DNA from: CAJCIY01 sp036379355
Lineage (GTDB): Bacteria; Actinomycetota; Actinomycetes; Mycobacteriales; CAJCIY01
Length of the DNA: 36,969 nucleotides
NCBI GenBank assembly: GCA_036379355.1
Contig: DASVGV010000155.1
Location: forward strand, 1-36,969
Reading direction: 5' to 3'
In this document: piece by piece, positions 29,185 through 36,969 of the stretch
Numbering within the stretch: position 1 is the stretch's first letter
Layout of the letters: each line of letters opens with the position of its first letter
The notes under the pieces: generated by a model
What the model saw: only the letters and a program-made list of their open reading frames with translations
Told to the model about the DNA's origin: nothing
The model's database searches: none
Translations under genes and position numbers: made by a program

Positions 29185-32100
29185 TCAGGCCGGCTCGCGT
29201 TCCCGCAACCGCTGGCTGATGACCGTGGAGATGCCGTCGCCGCGCATGCTCACGCCGTAGAGCGCGTCCGCGACCTCCATGGTGCGCTTCTGGTGGGTGA
29301 TGACGATCAGCTGGCTGGCCTCGCGCAGGCCGTCGAGGCACCGCAGCAGGCTCTGCAGGTTCCGGTCGTCGAGCGCTGCCTCGACCTCGTCGAGCACGTA
29401 GAACGGCGACGGTCGGGCCCGGAAGATCGCGACGAGCAGTGCGATCGCCGCCAGCGAGCGCTCCCCGCCCGACAGGAGCGACAGCCGGCTGACCTTCTTG
29501 CCGGCCGGCTTGGCGACCACGTCGATGCCGGTGGCCATGATGTCGTCCGGCTCGGTCAGCTCGAGGTGACCCGACCCGCCCGGGAACAGCAGTCCGAAGA
29601 CCTCCTGGAACTCGCGGGCGGTGTCCTCGAAGGCGCTGCGGAACACCGCCTCGATGTGCTCGTCGACGTCCCGCACGATCGCGAGCAGGTCGCGGCGGGT
29701 GCGGGTCAGGTCCTCGAGCTGGCCGGCGAGGAACGCGTGCCGCTCCTCCATGGCAGCGAACTCCTCGAGGGCGAGCGGGTTCACCCGGCCCAGCTGGGCG
29801 AGCTGGCGGTCGGCCTGCTGCGCCCGCCGGGTCTGCACCTCCCGGTCGTACGGCGTCGGCCGGGCGCCGTCCGGGGCGTCCGCGTCGGGCGGGACCGACA
29901 GGTGCGGGCCGTACTCGGCCAGCAGGGCTTCGGCGTCGACGCCGTACTCCTCCGCGGCGCGCTGCTCGAGGGACTCGATCCGCAGCCGCTGCTCGGCGTG
30001 CGCCACCTCGTCGCGGGTCGCGGCGTCGCGCAGCACGTCCAGGTCCTCGGCGAGCCGGCGGGCATCGGCGCGGACGGCGAGCAGCTCGCCCTCGCCGACG
30101 GTGCGCGCCGCGGCGGCCTGCTCCCGGGCGGCGGCGGCCTCGGCCAGCGAACCCTCCGCGACACCCAGCGCGGTGGCGGCCAGCGCGGCGATCCGGGTAG
30201 CGGCCGAGGCGCCGGCGCTCCGCCGCTCGGCCGCGGCGGTGAGCGCGGCCCGGGCGTCGCGCTCGGCCTGCGCGGCCCGCTCCAGCTGCTCGGCGCGCCC
30301 GGCCAGGGCGCGCACGCGCTCCTCACCGGTCCGGACCGCGAGCCGGGACTCGATCTCCTGCGCCCGCGCCGCCGACACCGCCTCGACCAACCGGTCCCGC
30401 GCAGCCGGGTCCGGCTCGGCGGCCGGCTCGCCGGACTCGTCGGGTACGTCCGCGAGCCGCGCCCGCAGCTCGGCGAGCCGCGCCACGTCCTGCTCGTACG
30501 CGGCACGGGCCTCGGCCTCCTGCTGCTCGAGGTGCTCCGCGTCGGCCGCGGCGGCGGATGCCGCGGCGGCGAGGCGGCCGAGCTCGTCGGCGGTCGCGGC
30601 CATGCGCGCGTCCGACTCGTGCAGGGCCGCCAGCGCCGCCTCGACCTCCGCAGCCGCCCCCGCCTGGCGACCGCGCGCGTCCGCCAGGGCCGCCTCGGCA
30701 GCGTCCAGGCGCGCCTCGGCGTCCGCCGTCCGAACCCGGGCCTCGTCCAGCGACGCGCTGACTTCGATCTGGGACGGGGCGCTGGCCGAGCCGCCGCTGA
30801 CCCAGTCGGCGCCGATCAGGTCACCCGCCCGCGTGACCGCGCGCAGTCGCGGGTCCCGCTCGACGACGCGGACGGCCTCGTCCACGTCGTCGACCACGAC
30901 CACGCCCGCCAGCGCGCGGCGGACCGGGCCGAGCAGGTCAGCGCGGCCCTCGACGAGCTCGACCGCCCAGTGCCCGGCCGGAGCAGCCCGGTCCGGGAGG
31001 GGCTCCTCGCCGCCCGTCACGACCAGGCCCGCGCGCCCCCCGTCCTCGGCCTTGAGGCTGGCGAGTGCACGGCCGGCCGCCGCCAGGCCGCCGACGACGA
31101 CCGCGTCGGCCCAGGCGCCGAGCGCGGCCGCGACCGCGGCCTCCGCGCCGGGCCGGACCACGAGCAGCGAGGCCACCGCGCCGAGGACGTCGTCGCGGGC
31201 CAGCAACAGTCCGGCCCCGTCCGGCCCGGGCGCGGTCAGCGCAAGGGCGTCCGCCCGGGCCGCCCAGGACGCGCGGTCGCGTTCGGCGGTGCGGACCGCT
31301 TCCTGCAGGGCCTCCACCTCGCCGTCCGCGTGCCGCGCGGCGGCGATGGCCCGCTCGTGCCGCTGGTCGAGTCCCTGCTCGCCGGCGTCCAAGGCTCCGG
31401 CGTCGGCCTCCACCGCGGCCCGGGCCTGCGCGGCCGCCTCCGCCGCGGCGTGCGCCTGCTGCGCGCGGTCGCGCAATCGGGCGAGCGCGCCGTCGGCAGC
31501 CTCGATGCGGCCGGCGAGGGCGGACGCCTCGCCGGCCAGACGCGCGATGCCCTCGCGCCGGTCGGCGGCCGCACGGGCCGCGCTGGCCAGCGCCTGCTCG
31601 GCCGACGCCAACGCCGACTCGGCCTCCTGGCGCCGGATCACGACCGCCTCCAGCGCGTCCCGGTCGGCGGCGAGGGCGGCAGCGGTCTGCGCCTCGGCCG
31701 CGCGCGCATCCCGGGCCTCGGCGTCGGTCTCGTCCGGGTCGCGGCCGGTGCGCCGCTCGACGGGGTCGGCGAGGTGGCGAGCCCGCTCGGCGGCCAGCGC
31801 CTGCAGCCCGCGCAGGCGCTCGACCGTGCTCGACAGGCGGAAGTACAGGTCCTGCGCGCCGGCGGCCTGCGGCGCGGCCGCAGCGACGTCGGCTTCCAGC
31901 GACGCCTCCCGGAGGCGTACCTGGGCCAGCTCCTGCTCGACCGCGTCGCGCCGCGCCAGCGCGGACCGCTGGTCGGCGAGCTCCTCCGCCAGTGCCTCCC
32001 GCAGCACCGTCAGGTCGTCGGCCAGCAGCCGGAGCCGCGCGTCGCGCAGCGCCGCCTGGATCGCCCCGGCGCGGCGGGCGATCTCGGCCTGCCGGCCCAG

Positions 32101-32712
32101 CGGCCCGAGCTGGCGGCGCAGCTCGCCGGTCAGGTCGGTGAGGCGCGCGATGTTCGTCGCCGTGGCCTCGACCTTCCGCAGCGCCTTCTCCTTGCGCTTC
32201 CGGTGCTTGAGAACGCCGGCGGCCTCCTCGACGTAGGCCCGGCGGTCCTCGGGGCGGGCCTGCAGCACCGCGTCGAGCTGACCCTGCCCCACGATCACGT
32301 GCAGCTCGCGGCCGATGCCCGAGTCGCTCATCAGCTCCTGCACGTCGAGCAGGCGGCACGGGGTCCCGTTGATGGCGTACTCGCTCTCGCCGGAGCGGTA
32401 GAGCAGCCGGCTGATGCTCACCTCGGTGAACTCGACCGGCAGCGCGCCGTCGCTGTTGTCGATCGTGAGCGTCACCTCGGCGCGCCCGAGCGCCGGCCGG
32501 TCCGGGGTGCCGGCGAAGATGACGTCGCTCATCTGCCCGCCGCGCAGGGCCTTGGCCCCCTGTTCGCCGAGGACCCAGGCGATCGCGTCGACGACGTTCG
32601 ACTTGCCCGAACCGTTGGGTCCCACCACGCACGTCATGCCCGGTTCGAACCGGAACGTCGTCGAGCCGGCGAAGGACTTGAAGCCCTTCACGGTCAGAGT
32701 CTTGAGGTGCAC
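29185..32712 (-). CDS. smc: Chromosome segregation protein SMC
   Basis: Structural maintenance of chromosomes ATPase, the core of bacterial condensin with ScpA/ScpB. At 1175 residues it has normal length. The N-terminal head has GPNGSGKSNVVDAIAWVLGE (Walker A 31-38) and a Q-loop region (LDAVLQARPEDRR). Two long Ala/Glu/Arg-rich coiled coils flank a hinge at about 500-650 (GPDGAGLLLARDDVLGAV and GDLIGADWVSGGSASAPSQ). The C-terminal head has the signature SLLSGGERSLAAIALL and Walker B FYVLDEVEAALDD. GTG start. The coiled-coil arms are unusually alanine-rich, as expected from the base composition. Confidence 0.97.
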   Translation of the reverse strand: MHLKTLTVKGFKSFAGSTTFRFEPGMTCVVGPNGSGKSNVVDAIAWVLGEQGAKALRGGQMSDVIFAGTPDRPALGRAEVTLTIDNSDGALPVEFTEVSISRLLYRSGESEYAINGTPCRLLDVQELMSDSGIGRELHVIVGQGQLDAVLQARPEDRRAYVEEAAGVLKHRKRKEKALRKVEATATNIARLTDLTGELRRQLGPLGRQAEIARRAGAIQAALRDARLRLLADDLTVLREALAEELADQRSALARRDAVEQELAQVRLREASLEADVAAAAPQAAGAQDLYFRLSSTVERLRGLQALAAERARHLADPVERRTGRDPDETDAEARDARAAEAQTAAALAADRDALEAVVIRRQEAESALASAEQALASAARAAADRREGIARLAGEASALAGRIEAADGALARLRDRAQQAHAAAEAAAQARAAVEADAGALDAGEQGLDQRHERAIAAARHADGEVEALQEAVRTAERDRASWAARADALALTAPGPDGAGLLLARDDVLGAVASLLVVRPGAEAAVAAALGAWADAVVVGGLAAAGRALASLKAEDGGRAGLVVTGGEEPLPDRAAPAGHWAVELVEGRADLLGPVRRALAGVVVVDDVDEAVRVVERDPRLRAVTRAGDLIGADWVSGGSASAPSQIEVSASLDEARVRTADAEARLDAAEAALADARGRQAGAAAEVEAALAALHESDARMAATADELGRLAAAASAAAADAEHLEQQEAEARAAYEQDVARLAELRARLADVPDESGEPAAEPDPAARDRLVEAVSAARAQEIESRLAVRTGEERVRALAGRAEQLERAAQAERDARAALTAAAERRSAGASAATRIAALAATALGVAEGSLAEAAAAREQAAAARTVGEGELLAVRADARRLAEDLDVLRDAATRDEVAHAEQRLRIESLEQRAAEEYGVDAEALLAEYGPHLSVPPDADAPDGARPTPYDREVQTRRAQQADRQLAQLGRVNPLALEEFAAMEERHAFLAGQLEDLTRTRRDLLAIVRDVDEHIEAVFRSAFEDTAREFQEVFGLLFPGGSGHLELTEPDDIMATGIDVVAKPAGKKVSRLSLLSGGERSLAAIALLVAIFRARPSPFYVLDEVEAALDDRNLQSLLRCLDGLREASQLIVITHQKRTMEVADALYGVSMRGDGISTVISQRLREREPA

Positions 32713-32815
32713 CGGCGGGGAACGCTCCTGCTGCTCGAGACGCGCGTACGGGCGGGGAAGCCGGACCGCGCGAGAGTACCTGCCCGTGCGGCCGGACCGG
32801 CCCCGGACACACGAC

Positions 32816-32843
32816 AGGGTGCCTCCGGATCCGGAGACACCCT
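32816..32843. terminator. Hairpin between the small coiled-coil gene and smc
   Basis: Inverted repeat AGGGTG-C-CTCCG, loop GATC, CGGAG-A-CACCCT: 11 paired bases with one internal mismatch. It lies 21 bases past the small gene's stop and about 100 bases before the smc start. No T-tract. Probably a GC-hairpin terminator or RNA-stability element. Confidence 0.5.
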
Positions 32844-32863
32844 GGAAGCGGTGGGCGCGGCGC

Positions 32864-33064
32864 TCAGGTCAGCGCGGGCTCCCGGCGGGCGCTGTCCTCG
32901 TGCGCATCGAGGACGACGGTCGCGGCGGCGAGGACGTCGTTCTCGGCCCGCGTGCGGTCGAGCTCGGCCTCGAGATCGCGTACTCGCGTGCGCAGTGCCC
33001 GCAACTCGGCGATCAGGCGGGGGTCGGTGGGGGTGGTCGCGAAACCGAGCAGGGCCTTGGCCAT
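32864..33064 (-). CDS. Small coiled-coil protein upstream of smc
   Basis: A 66-residue protein from ATG 33064, preceded by GGAGGA. It starts AKALLGFATTPTDPRLIAEL and continues as a charged heptad-like helix (LRTRVRDLEAELDRTRAEN), probably a coiled coil, with a short Ala/Val-rich end. A longer frame upstream is unsupported. I recognise it only as a small conserved actinobacterial protein of unknown role in this neighbourhood. The good ribosome binding site and the hairpin after it indicate a real gene. No membrane segment or signal peptide. Confidence 0.75.
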   Translation of the reverse strand: MAKALLGFATTPTDPRLIAELRALRTRVRDLEAELDRTRAENDVLAAATVVLDAHEDSARREPALT

Positions 33065-33220
33065 CTGTGTGTTCCTCCACGTTGAGAAACCGGTGCGCTC
33101 CTGCACGGGCCGGCGCACGACACGTCGGAACCCTGAGGGACGAACTCCGGGGGCGTCCGGAAGGCGCGCTCCCCGACCCCTTGAGGGTCCCACGCGGTCA
33201 CGATCAGGTCAAGATGACCG

Positions 33221-33493
33221 CTACCGCTCACGGAAGCCGCGCAGGTCACCGCGGGCCGCCCCGAATCGGTGTACGACGCCCGTCACCCGGCCGGGTGCGC
33301 CGGGCCCGGACAGCTGCGCGAGCAGCCGGTCGAGGTTCGTCCGCGCGCCTTCGGCCACCACCTCCACGCGTCCGTCGTCCAGGTTGGTGGCGGTCCCCAC
33401 CAGGTGCAGCTCGAGGGCGCGGGCCCGGACCCACCAGCGGAACCCCACGCCCTGTACGTGCCCGCGCACCCAGGCGGTGAGCCGCTCGTTCAC
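33221..33493 (-). CDS. acyP: Acylphosphatase
   Basis: A 90-residue enzyme that hydrolyses acyl phosphates. The signature WVRGHVQGVGFRWWVRARA contains the catalytic Arg (in GVGFR), and the catalytic Asn is in ATNLDDGRVEV. The C-terminal segment GPGAPGRVTGVV matches the family. The GTG at 33493 overlaps the mutM stop (GTGA); the longer frame lies within mutM and is rejected. The 156 bases after it up to the next gene hold only a weak GACCC/GGGTC hairpin and no convincing promoter. Confidence 0.94.
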   Translation of the reverse strand: MNERLTAWVRGHVQGVGFRWWVRARALELHLVGTATNLDDGRVEVVAEGARTNLDRLLAQLSGPGAPGRVTGVVHRFGAARGDLRGFRER

Positions 33494-34362
33494 CAGTGGG
33501 CTCGCCGCGGCCGCGGCTGGCAGCGCGGGCAGGAGTACGACGAGCGGTTCAGGAACGGCTCCCTCCGGATCTGGGCGCCGCAGCGCGGGCAGCCGAGCCC
33601 GCCTCGGCCGTACACCGCAAGCTCGCGCTCGAAGAGCCCGCTGACCCCCTCGACCGACACGTACAGCGCGTCGAAGCTGGTACCCCCGGCGGCGAGCGCC
33701 TCGCCCAGCACCGCGCGGACGGCAGCGAGCAGCCGCGCGATCACCGGTGCGGTCAGGGTCTCGGTCGGCCGGGCGTAGTGCAGGCGGGCGCGCCACAGCG
33801 ACTCGTCCGCGTAGATGTTGCCGATGCCGGACACGAGGGTCTGGTCCAGCAGTGCTCGCTTCACGCCGGTACGACGCCGGCGCAACGCGGCGGCGAAGGC
33901 CGCGGCGTCGAAGAGCGGGTCGAGCGGGTCCCGGGCGATATGCCGGACGGCGGCCGGGACACGGCCGCCCGCTCCGTCGGCGACGAGCGGCTCGAGCGCG
34001 ACGCCGCCGAACGTGCGCTGGTCGACGAAGCGCAGCTCCCGGCCATCGTCGCCGAACGTGAACCGGACCCGCAGGTGATCCTGATCGGGAGCGTCCGGCG
34101 GGACGACGAGCAGCTGCCCGCTCATGCCGAGATGGGCCACGAGCGCCTCCGGCTCGCCGTCCAGCGGGAGCCAGAGGTACTTGCCGCGGCGCGAGGCCGC
34201 GACCAGGGTCCGTCCGGCCAGCCGCGCCGCCAGGTCGGGCCCCCCGGGCGCGTGGCGCCGCGCCGCTCTCGGGTGCAGCACCTCGACCCGCTCGACGCGC
34301 CGGCCGGACACGCCTCGGTCGAGGCCGCGGCGCACGACCTCCACCTCGGGCAGTTCCGGCAT
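33490..34362 (-). CDS. mutM: Formamidopyrimidine-DNA glycosylase
   Basis: Base-excision repair glycosylase/AP lyase that removes 8-oxoguanine and formamidopyrimidines. The 290-residue product starts MPELPEVEVVRRGL, with Pro2 (after Met removal) as the catalytic nucleophile and Glu3 beside it. The conserved Lys is in SRRGKYLWLPL. The helix-two-turn-helix has LLDQTLVSGIGNIYADE. The C-terminal zinc finger has Cys258, Cys261, Cys278 and Cys281 (CPRC twice). It follows rnc by 25 bases in the usual order rnc-mutM and overlaps the acylphosphatase. Confidence 0.96.
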   Translation of the reverse strand: MPELPEVEVVRRGLDRGVSGRRVERVEVLHPRAARRHAPGGPDLAARLAGRTLVAASRRGKYLWLPLDGEPEALVAHLGMSGQLLVVPPDAPDQDHLRVRFTFGDDGRELRFVDQRTFGGVALEPLVADGAGGRVPAAVRHIARDPLDPLFDAAAFAAALRRRRTGVKRALLDQTLVSGIGNIYADESLWRARLHYARPTETLTAPVIARLLAAVRAVLGEALAAGGTSFDALYVSVEGVSGLFERELAVYGRGGLGCPRCGAQIRREPFLNRSSYSCPRCQPRPRRAHW

Positions 34363-34387
34363 GCCTCGACGGTACGGGTACCGCGGG

Positions 34388-35086
34388 TCAGGCGCTGTCG
34401 GTGTCCAGGCGGCGCCAGGCCGCTTCGGCCGCGCGCTGCTCGGCCTCCTTCTTGCTGGGTCCTTCGCCGTGACCCGACGGCCTGCCCCCCAGGAGGACGG
34501 TCGCCCGGAACTGCTTGGCGTGGTCCGGGCCGGACTCCTCCACGACGTACTCGGGCACGCCCAGGTCCTGCTCGGCGGCCAGCTCCTGCACCGATGTCTT
34601 CCAGTCGAGTGCCGCGCCCAGCCCCGCGGCGACGGCGAGGAGCGGGTCGAAGAGGCGATGCACGACGTCGGACGCGTCGGCGAGGCCGCCGGTCAGCCAC
34701 ACCGCGCCGAGCGTCGCCTCGAGAGTGTCGGCGAGGATGCTCGCCTTGTCCCGCCCGCCGGTGGTCTCCTCGCCGCGCCCCAGCCGCACGTGCCGGCCGA
34801 GGTCGAGCTCACGCGCCACGCGGGCGAGCGCGCGCATGTTGACCACCGACGCCCGCATCTTGGCCAGCTGCCCCTCCGGGAGGTCGGGGTGGCGACGGTA
34901 GATCTCGTCGGTGACGATCAGCCCGAGCACCGCATCCCCGAGGAACTCGAGGCGCTCGTTGGTCGGCAGGCCGCCGTTCTCGTACGCGTAGGAGCGGTGC
35001 GTGAGTGCGAGGTCGAGCAGCGCGGGGTCGATCCGCGTCCCCAGCGCGGCTTCGAGCTCGTGCTCCTCGCTCGGGTTGCCCGCCAT
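34388..35086 (-). CDS. rnc: Ribonuclease III
   Basis: Double-strand-specific endoribonuclease that processes rRNA precursors and structured mRNAs. The product has 232 residues. The catalytic domain carries the signature NERLEFLGDAVLGLIV (about 43-58) and the second acidic site in DTLEATLGAVWLTGG. The C-terminal double-stranded RNA-binding domain has DWKTSVQELAAEQ and GPSKKEAEQRAAEAAWRRL. It is 21 bases after the acyl carrier protein gene and 25 before mutM, so the four-gene run rpmF-acp-rnc-mutM is probably co-transcribed. Confidence 0.97.
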   Translation of the reverse strand: MAGNPSEEHELEAALGTRIDPALLDLALTHRSYAYENGGLPTNERLEFLGDAVLGLIVTDEIYRRHPDLPEGQLAKMRASVVNMRALARVARELDLGRHVRLGRGEETTGGRDKASILADTLEATLGAVWLTGGLADASDVVHRLFDPLLAVAAGLGAALDWKTSVQELAAEQDLGVPEYVVEESGPDHAKQFRATVLLGGRPSGHGEGPSKKEAEQRAAEAAWRRLDTDSA

Positions 35087-35107
35087 CCGCCCGGCTCCCC
35101 CCTTCGC

Positions 35108-35383
35108 TCAGTCGTACAACCGCTGGGCCGTGTGATCGGCCAGCTCCCCCATCGTCGTCACCCGCGCCAGGACCTCGTCGTCGATCGCGACTCGCGGGTA
35201 CTGCGGCCGCAGCATCTCCTCGACCACCTCGGCGATCTCCACCCGGTCGATGCTGTCGGCGTCGGTGAACGGGTAGTCCCGCCCCACCCTCGTCTCCCCG
35301 AGGTCCAGGACGAGCGCCACCGCCGCGGCCACCACGGCGTCCACGGCGGACACGTCCACCGCGGACGGGTCCGCTGCGGACAC
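35108..35383 (-). CDS. acpP: Acyl carrier protein
   Basis: A 91-residue carrier protein. Phosphopantetheine would attach to Ser44 in FTDADSIDRVEI, the DSL-type motif with Ile for Leu. The helices around it fit the ACP fold (VDAVVAAAVALVLDLGE; IAEVVEEMLRPQY). The N-terminal 10-15 residues are loosely conserved, and several in-frame GTG codons could be the start; the one at 35383, five bases after the rpmF stop, is used. No beta-ketoacyl synthase or other fatty acid gene is adjacent, so it may serve general fatty acid synthesis or a specialised acyl chain. Confidence 0.85.
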   Translation of the reverse strand: MSAADPSAVDVSAVDAVVAAAVALVLDLGETRVGRDYPFTDADSIDRVEIAEVVEEMLRPQYPRVAIDDEVLARVTTMGELADHTAQRLYD

Positions 35384-35387
35384 CGCT

Positions 35388-35561
35388 TCAGACAGCGATG
35401 ACCTGCCGCTTGTTGTACGTGCCGCAGGTCGGGCACGCGGTGTGCTGCAGCTTGGGCTGGCGGCAGCGGTCGCACGTCGAGGTCGCCGGGGCGACCGCCT
35501 TCCACTGGCTGCGCCGGGAGCGCGTGTTGCTGCGCGACATCCGTCGCTTCGGTACCGCCAC
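35388..35561 (-). CDS. rpmF: 50S ribosomal protein L32
   Basis: A 57-residue large-subunit protein starting at GTG 35561: VAVPKRRMSRSNTRSRRSQ, the L32 N-terminus. It has two CxxC pairs (CDRC and CPTC), so it is the zinc-ribbon, zinc-replete form rather than the cysteine-free paralogue. It ends GTYNKRQVIAV. It begins 4 bases after the YceD gene stop, an order (yceD-rpmF) conserved across bacteria. Confidence 0.96.
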   Translation of the reverse strand: MAVPKRRMSRSNTRSRRSQWKAVAPATSTCDRCRQPKLQHTACPTCGTYNKRQVIAV

Positions 35562-35565
35562 GTCG

Positions 35566-36144
35566 TCAGTCCTCCTGCATCAGGCCGCGCAGGCTGGCCC
35601 AGCGCGGGTCGTGCTCGTCGTGCGTGTGGTCGTTCTCGACGTCGTCGAGCCGGGCACCACAGGTCGTGCAGAGCCCGCCGCAGTCGGGCCGGCACAGCGG
35701 GCTCGCCGGAAGCGCGAGCACCACCGCGTCGCGCAGCGGTTGCTCCAGGTCGAGCAGGTCGCCGTCGAGGCGCGAGACCTCGTCGTCGTCCGTGCGGTCG
35801 CCCGACGTGCGCGCGTACCGCTCGGCCTGCTCAGGGTAGGCGTAGAGCTCGGTGAAGCCGACCGCCAGCACGTCGCGGACCTCGTCGAGGCACCGCGCGC
35901 ACTCCCCCGCCGTCGGTGCCGTCACCTGGGCGGTGACGAGCACCCCGTCGAGAACAGCCTCGAGCCGGACACCGAGCTCGAGGTCTGCGCCCGCAGGGAT
36001 CCGGACGAGGTCCCGGCCGAGCCCCTCCGGCGCCGGCACCGTCCACGCGCCCTCCCACATCGAGCCCGGCCGCCGGCCCAGCGGCCGCGTGTCGAGGACG
36101 AGCGGTCGGCGGGGGTCGGGGGTGATCGAAGCAGTGGGTGTCAC
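35566..36144 (-). CDS. YceD/DUF177 family protein
   Basis: A 192-residue protein of the DUF177 (YceD) family, regularly encoded just before rpmF. In plants and E. coli it has been linked to 23S rRNA accumulation. Family elements are APTAGECARCLDEV, the acidic LDGDLLDLEQPLRDAVVLALP, and a cysteine cluster PLCRPDCGGLCTTCG that could bind zinc. GTG start. The actinobacterial order sepIVA-DUF177-rpmF-rnc is kept. No promoter could be assigned in the 94 bases upstream, which hold a long palindrome. Confidence 0.92.
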   Translation of the reverse strand: MTPTASITPDPRRPLVLDTRPLGRRPGSMWEGAWTVPAPEGLGRDLVRIPAGADLELGVRLEAVLDGVLVTAQVTAPTAGECARCLDEVRDVLAVGFTELYAYPEQAERYARTSGDRTDDDEVSRLDGDLLDLEQPLRDAVVLALPASPLCRPDCGGLCTTCGARLDDVENDHTHDEHDPRWASLRGLMQED

Positions 36145-36213
36145 GACAGTCCTAGCGACGGCGAGTCCGTACGGGCAGGCCAGCCGGACAGCCTAGCCGA
36201 AACCTGCGGGCGT

Positions 36214-36233
36214 GCGCGCCGGCGCCGGCGCGC
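36214..36233. terminator. 20-bp GC palindrome after sepIVA
   Basis: Perfect palindrome with left arm GCGCGCCGGC and right arm GCCGGCGCGC, 5 bases past the sepIVA stop. As RNA it could form a very stable hairpin, likely ending sepIVA transcription. There is no T-tract, and the sequence is a simple GC alternation that can arise by chance at this base composition. Confidence 0.45.
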
Positions 36234-36238
36234 GCGGG

Positions 36239-36733
36239 TCAGGCGTCGTCGGCGGCGTTGTGGTCGCCGCGCAGGTCACCGTCGTCGGCCCGGCCGTGGA
36301 GCTTGTCCCGGCCGCGCTCGACGGCCGAGAGCGTCTTGTGCAGCACGACCTCGAAGTTGGCGAGCTTGCCGTCGACGTAGTCCTCGACCTCGAGCCGCAT
36401 GAGCCGCGCCGACTCCTGGGCGTCCTCGAGCAGCGCGTCGGCCTGGCGGCGCGCCTCCACGGTGACCTCGCTGCGGCTGACCAGCCGGGCCCGCTCGGCC
36501 TTCGCCTTCGCGATGATGGCGTCAGCCTCGGTCTGCCCGTCCTGTACGACCGACGCCCGGTCGCGCAGCACGTGGTCGGCTTCGGCGATCTCGGCCGGCA
36601 GCAGCTGGCGTACCTCGTCGATGAGCGCGAGAACCTCACTGCGCGGCAGCACGCACGACGACGAGAGCGGCATCGCCTTCGCCGACTCCACCAGCGCGGT
36701 CAGGTCGTCGAGTCGCGCGTGCACATCAGCCAT
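36239..36733 (-). CDS. sepIVA: SepIVA/DivIVA-like septation protein
   Basis: A 164-residue, mostly helical coiled-coil protein. The N-terminus (VHARLDDLTALVESAKAM, SCVLPRSEVLALIDEVRQLL) and the long Ala/Glu/Arg helix (ADAIIAKAKAERARLVSRSE) match the mycobacterial septum-localised regulator SepIVA (Rv2927c), related to DivIVA. The C-terminal tail is acidic and disordered. It lies between coaD and the DUF177 gene, the same place as in M. tuberculosis relatives. Function by homology: division or peptidoglycan regulation at the septum. Confidence 0.85.
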   Translation of the reverse strand: MADVHARLDDLTALVESAKAMPLSSSCVLPRSEVLALIDEVRQLLPAEIAEADHVLRDRASVVQDGQTEADAIIAKAKAERARLVSRSEVTVEARRQADALLEDAQESARLMRLEVEDYVDGKLANFEVVLHKTLSAVERGRDKLHGRADDGDLRGDHNAADDA

Positions 36734-36796
36734 GCGCAGAGGTTACGACCGCGGGCGCCGATGGCCCACATCGTGCGCAGCACCGCGGGGAGCGGG

Positions 36797-36969
36797 TCAG
36801 GCTCCGCGCCGTGCCGTCAGCCGCTCGAGGACGACGTCGGGGACCAGGTGGGCCACGTCGCCGCTCGCCATGGCCACCTCCTTGACCAGCGAGGAGGACA
36901 GGAACGAGTACTGCGGGTTGGTGTGCATGAACAGCGTCTCGATGCCGGCCAGCGAGTGGTTCATCTGCG
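36797..36969 (-). CDS. coaD: Phosphopantetheine adenylyltransferase (C-terminal 56 residues)
   Basis: Penultimate enzyme of coenzyme A synthesis, joining AMP to 4'-phosphopantetheine. Only the last 56 residues are in the window; the rest lies past base 36969. Visible are QMNHSLAGIETLFM, NPQYSFLSSSLVKEVA (the conserved S-S-S-L-V-K-E helix) and VPDVVLERL. The stop is 63 bases before the sepIVA start. Confident family call despite truncation. Confidence 0.93.
   Translation of the reverse strand, partial: QMNHSLAGIETLFMHTNPQYSFLSSSLVKEVAMASGDVAHLVPDVVLERLTARRGA

Noticed and set aside
29293..33480. Plus-strand frame of 1395 codons opposite smc
   Set aside because: It spans smc, the small gene and part of acyP in antisense. 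The length reflects scarcity of stop codons at high GC; composition is non-globular.
1..36969. CRISPR arrays, tRNA/rRNA genes, transposons, prophage
   Set aside because: No regularly spaced repeats, cloverleaf candidates, transposase or phage proteins were seen on either strand.

Overview
The window is high-GC DNA from an actinobacterium (Actinomycetota). The evidence is very high GC, many GTG starts, stop/start overlaps (ATGA, GTGA), and a backbone gene order matching the coaD-to-lepB housekeeping stretch known from Mycobacterium and Streptomyces. I cannot name the genus. No tRNA, rRNA, CRISPR array, IS element or phage gene was seen, and no gene-free gap exceeds about 160 bases.

Backbone, almost all on the minus strand. 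The right end (36969 to 27941) reads coaD (partial), sepIVA, a YceD/DUF177 protein, rpmF, an acyl carrier protein, rnc, mutM, acylphosphatase, a small coiled-coil protein, smc and ftsY. Next is a nitrogen block (27872 to 22422): ammonium transporter, PII protein glnK, second ammonium transporter, glnD, linked mostly by 4-base overlaps. The left end (6596 to 1) holds ffh, a secreted S53 (sedolisin) protease, rpsP, a KH protein, rimM, trmD, rplS and lepB (partial).

Between glnD and ffh, neighbours in the conserved order, lie about 15.8 kb of accessory genes (6597-22421). The plus-strand part has an Asp-box beta-propeller with a MoaD-like sulfur carrier. It then has a tight four-gene unit: an acyl-CoA reductase/HAD phosphatase fusion, a zinc alcohol dehydrogenase, a long LarA-like (lactate racemase superfamily) protein and a PlsC-type acyltransferase. 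Converging on it with 3 bases between the stop codons is a minus-strand operon: serine hydrolase, SDR, larB, larE, larC. LarB, LarE and LarC are the three enzymes that make the nickel-pincer nucleotide (NPN) cofactor from nicotinic acid adenine dinucleotide. An ABC-2 exporter pair and a GNAT acetyltransferase complete the island.

My main proposal is that this island is a nickel-pincer-dependent pathway acting on a lipid or lipid-like alcohol/acid. The LarA homologue is the catalytic centre, larBEC supply the cofactor, and the reductase, phosphatase, dehydrogenase and acyltransferase act before or after it. By eye the LarA-like protein keeps the pincer lysine, one catalytic histidine and the nickel histidine, but appears to lack the second catalytic histidine, so its reaction may not be a simple racemisation. 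A second observation is that one of the two ammonium transporters has glutamate at the first twin-histidine position of its pore, as fungal Mep1/Mep3 do.
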